A DNA stretch of 64,000 nucleotides from Winogradskyella pacifica (lineage in GTDB: Bacteria; Bacteroidota; Bacteroidia; Flavobacteriales; Flavobacteriaceae): the NCBI RefSeq assembly GCF_013403915.1, contig NZ_JABFDI010000001.1, positions 186,001-250,000 on the forward strand. The letters are read 5' to 3'. A program made the translations under genes and the position numbers. Shown piece by piece: positions 62,157 through 64,000 of this stretch. Numbering within the stretch: the stretch's first letter is position 1; each line of letters begins with the position of its first letter. The notes under the pieces were generated by a model that worked only from the letters and a program-made list of their open reading frames with translations, did no database searches and was not told where the DNA came from.

Positions 62157-63231
62157 AAAAATAAAAGTATTTTTTATTCTGCCAACTCTATTTGCAGGCG
62201 GAGCAGAACGAGTTATGTCTTTTGTATCGCAAAACTTAAATAAAGAAAAGTTTGATGTTACACTCATTGTCATAGGTTTTGAAAAAGAAAGCAAATATGA
62301 AGTTAAAGACATTACTGTTACTTATTTAAGTAAAAAGAGAGTACTTAATTCTGCGTTGATATTAACTAAGATTATATATAAACAACATCCACAAATAGTT
62401 CTAAGTTCAATATCTCATCTCAATATAATGATGGGGTTGATTTCTAAGTTTTTTCCTAAAGTAAAATTTATTGGAAGACATGCTACAATTTCTAATGTAG
62501 CTATAAAATATAAAACGGCCAAGCGTAAATTTAATATTTCGTCATTATTAAAACTAGATTCTATTGGTATTAAAAATTTAAATTATATAATTTGTCAATC
62601 TTCAGATATGAAAAATGACTTTTTAGATATTTACGATATTGATGCTAATAATGTTAAAATCATTCATAATCCAGTAACACAAATTGACATAGTTAAGGAA
62701 AGAAATCAAAACAAAGAAATAAAAAAATTTATAACTATTGGAAGGTTGAGTAAAATAAAAGGTCAGTTAAGATTATTAGATGTACTTAGCCGCTTAACAG
62801 TTCCATTTCATTTCACAATCATTGGTACTGGTAGCTACAGTGAAGTCATACATAATAAAATAAAAGAACTAGGACTATCTGAGAATATCACGCATATAGA
62901 ATATACTGACAATGTTTTTCTACATCTAATAAACCACGATATGTTTTTACAAGGTTCATACTCTGAGGGATTTCCAAACGCACTATTAGAAAGCTGTTCG
63001 GTAGGCGTGCCTGTTATTGCTTTTAACTCACCTGGAGGAACAAAAGAAATTGTTAGTAATGGAATAAATGGTTATTTAGTAAACAATGAAGATGAATTTT
63101 TAGAAAAACTCTATGAGGATAAAGACTGGGATCCAAAATCAATTCGAGAGTTTGTTTATGAAAAATTTAATAAAGAAAAAATAATTAAGCAATATGAAAC
63201 ATTATTTTTCGATATTTTAACACAAAATTAG
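62143..63231 (+). CDS. Glycosyltransferase family 4
   Basis: 362-residue GT-B enzyme. VFFILPTLFAGGAERVMSFVSQNLNKEKFDVTLIV contains GGAERV; ITIGRLSKIKGQLRLLDVLSRL starts the GT4 domain; LQGSYSEGFPNALLESCSVGVPVIAFNSPGGTKEIVSNGINGYLV has the E-x7-E motif and the nucleotide-sugar loop. It overlaps the preceding gene (start ATG in its last codons), showing tight operon structure. Confidence 0.92.
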   Translation: MLMSKKIKVFFILPTLFAGGAERVMSFVSQNLNKEKFDVTLIVIGFEKESKYEVKDITVTYLSKKRVLNSALILTKIIYKQHPQIVLSSISHLNIMMGLISKFFPKVKFIGRHATISNVAIKYKTAKRKFNISSLLKLDSIGIKNLNYIICQSSDMKNDFLDIYDIDANNVKIIHNPVTQIDIVKERNQNKEIKKFITIGRLSKIKGQLRLLDVLSRLTVPFHFTIIGTGSYSEVIHNKIKELGLSENITHIEYTDNVFLHLINHDMFLQGSYSEGFPNALLESCSVGVPVIAFNSPGGTKEIVSNGINGYLVNNEDEFLEKLYEDKDWDPKSIREFVYEKFNKEKIIKQYETLFFDILTQN

Positions 63232-63233
63232 TC

Positions 63234-64000
63234 GTGAATAATTCAAAACAAAATATAAGCATCCTCAGTATTACATTAGGAAGTGGCGGTGCAGAAAAAG
63301 TAATTAGCTTACTACTTAAAAAACTAGTTATAGATTACAATGTAACTCTCGTCTTATTTTATAATACGATTCATTTTCCTATACCCGAAGGGGTGAATCT
63401 CGTTATACTTTCAAAAAAGAGTGCAGATCGATCATTTTTATCAAAAACAATAGATAGTCTAAGATTTATTATAAAATATTACCGTTTTGTAAAAAAGGGG
63501 CGTATCAATATTTCCATATCATTTTTAGCTTTTCCAAACCTAATAAATGGAATTATATCAAGTCTAAACAAATCAGTAAAAACGATTATTAGCGAACGTG
63601 GCTTCCCTTCCGATAATGTAACAAGTAAGTTATCATTATATATTTCTAAAATATTCTATCCTATTTTTTATAATAGATGTGATAAATTATTTTCTAATTC
63701 GCTACACATCAATAAAGATTTAAAAGATAACTTTGGTGTTAAAATTCCAATGGAAGTTATTTATAATCCAATCGAAATACCACATTTAGTTATAGATTCT
63801 AAAAAACTAAATACTTCTATAGACACGCTAAAAGTAATTACAGCAGGAAGTTTAATAAAAAGGAAGAACCAAATAATGACCATCCATGCAATAATGGTGT
63901 CTCAATTAAAATATGAATTTTCTATTTTAGGAGCTGGTGATTTACAAGGCCATTTACAAAGTGAGATTGACAAACATCAGTTAGGTGATAGTATATTACT
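63234..64000 (+). CDS. Glycosyltransferase family 4 (3' end outside window)
   Basis: The frame opens with GTG at 63234, 2 bp after the preceding stop, and is open to the end of the window (255 codons). NISILSITLGSGGAEKVISLLLKKLVIDYNVTLVLFYN contains the GGAEKV motif; TIISERGFPSDN and SLHINKDLKDNFGVKIPMEVIYNPIEIP match the GT4 acceptor half, and KVITAGSLIKRKNQIMTIHAIM begins the GT4 domain; the E-x7-E part lies beyond the window. Same orientation and operon as the genes before it. Confidence 0.9.
   Translation, partial: MNNSKQNISILSITLGSGGAEKVISLLLKKLVIDYNVTLVLFYNTIHFPIPEGVNLVILSKKSADRSFLSKTIDSLRFIIKYYRFVKKGRINISISFLAFPNLINGIISSLNKSVKTIISERGFPSDNVTSKLSLYISKIFYPIFYNRCDKLFSNSLHINKDLKDNFGVKIPMEVIYNPIEIPHLVIDSKKLNTSIDTLKVITAGSLIKRKNQIMTIHAIMVSQLKYEFSILGAGDLQGHLQSEIDKHQLGDSIL

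Noticed and set aside
1..64000. tRNA, rRNA, insertion sequences and phage genes
   Set aside because: Intergenic regions were read for cloverleaf ends, transposase motifs and terminal inverted repeats; nothing convincing was found.

Overview
The window is a chromosomal segment from a low-GC member of the Flavobacteriaceae (Bacteroidota). This rests on sequence features: type IX secretion (T9SS) C-terminal sorting domains on two large secreted proteins, a PorX-type response regulator with a PglZ domain, the LpxC-FabZ fusion, bifunctional HisB and HisIE, a eukaryote-like UDP-glucose dehydrogenase, and several -7 boxes of the Bacteroidota type TAnnTTTG. The genus cannot be named from sequence alone. 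No rRNA, tRNA, insertion sequence, phage or CRISPR array was seen.

Layout. 1-4.6 kb: the end of a LysM protein, topoisomerase III, a GyrI-like protein, a fasciclin protein and a cold-shock-domain protein. 4.8-13.7 kb: a periplasmic metalloprotease with a DUF4251 partner, two different MscS-type channels, a thioesterase/DUF72 pair, a Gre-like protein, and a 56-residue acidic lipoprotein gene too short for ordinary gene finding. 14-19.8 kb: small conserved proteins, TruA, a lipoprotein/LytTR pair, a DUF5694 protein and a T9SS cargo protein. 19.9-27.5 kb: a complete histidine operon read leftward (hisG-D-C-B-H-A-F-IE). It is preceded by a leader peptide gene with a His-rich run and a classic terminator/antiterminator pair, so it is very probably controlled by transcription attenuation. 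27.6-39.3 kb: prohibitin, a VWA membrane protein, fabG, sucD, a second LpxD-like gene, efp, and the lipid A block lpxD-lpxC/fabZ-lpxA. 39.3-44 kb: porX, tsaE, a 48-residue secreted peptide gene overlapping a membrane protein gene, and ald. 44-64 kb: a cell-surface polysaccharide region (UDP-glucuronate epimerase, ugd, asnB-like, flippase, three GT4 enzymes, polymerase, acetyltransferase, two TupA-like ATP-grasp enzymes), interrupted by an oppositely oriented 1797-residue T9SS pectate-lyase-like protein and a decayed pseudogene.

Most notable observations: (1) the his attenuator with leader peptide MTLIQLHHHFHIIAQAR; (2) an identical promoter architecture, a palindrome CTCTTA-N3-TAAGAG spaced exactly 20 bp from TGTAGATATTTG, in front of an mscS gene and the adjacent small acidic lipoprotein gene; (3) a 92-bp unit repeated three times in tandem at the lpxA start, each copy carrying a duplicate ATG; (4) several families of short palindromic dispersed repeats filling the his-operon spacers and the efp/lpx spacers, one of which also sits inside the topB coding sequence; (5) a giant lyase whose 13 Ig/PKD-like repeats show an AABAB block duplication; (6) a polysaccharide locus combining uronate supply, an AsnB-like amidotransferase and two TupA-like ligases, which hints at an amidated or amino-acid-decorated uronate polymer. 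All functional statements are from reading motifs by eye; no database search was run.
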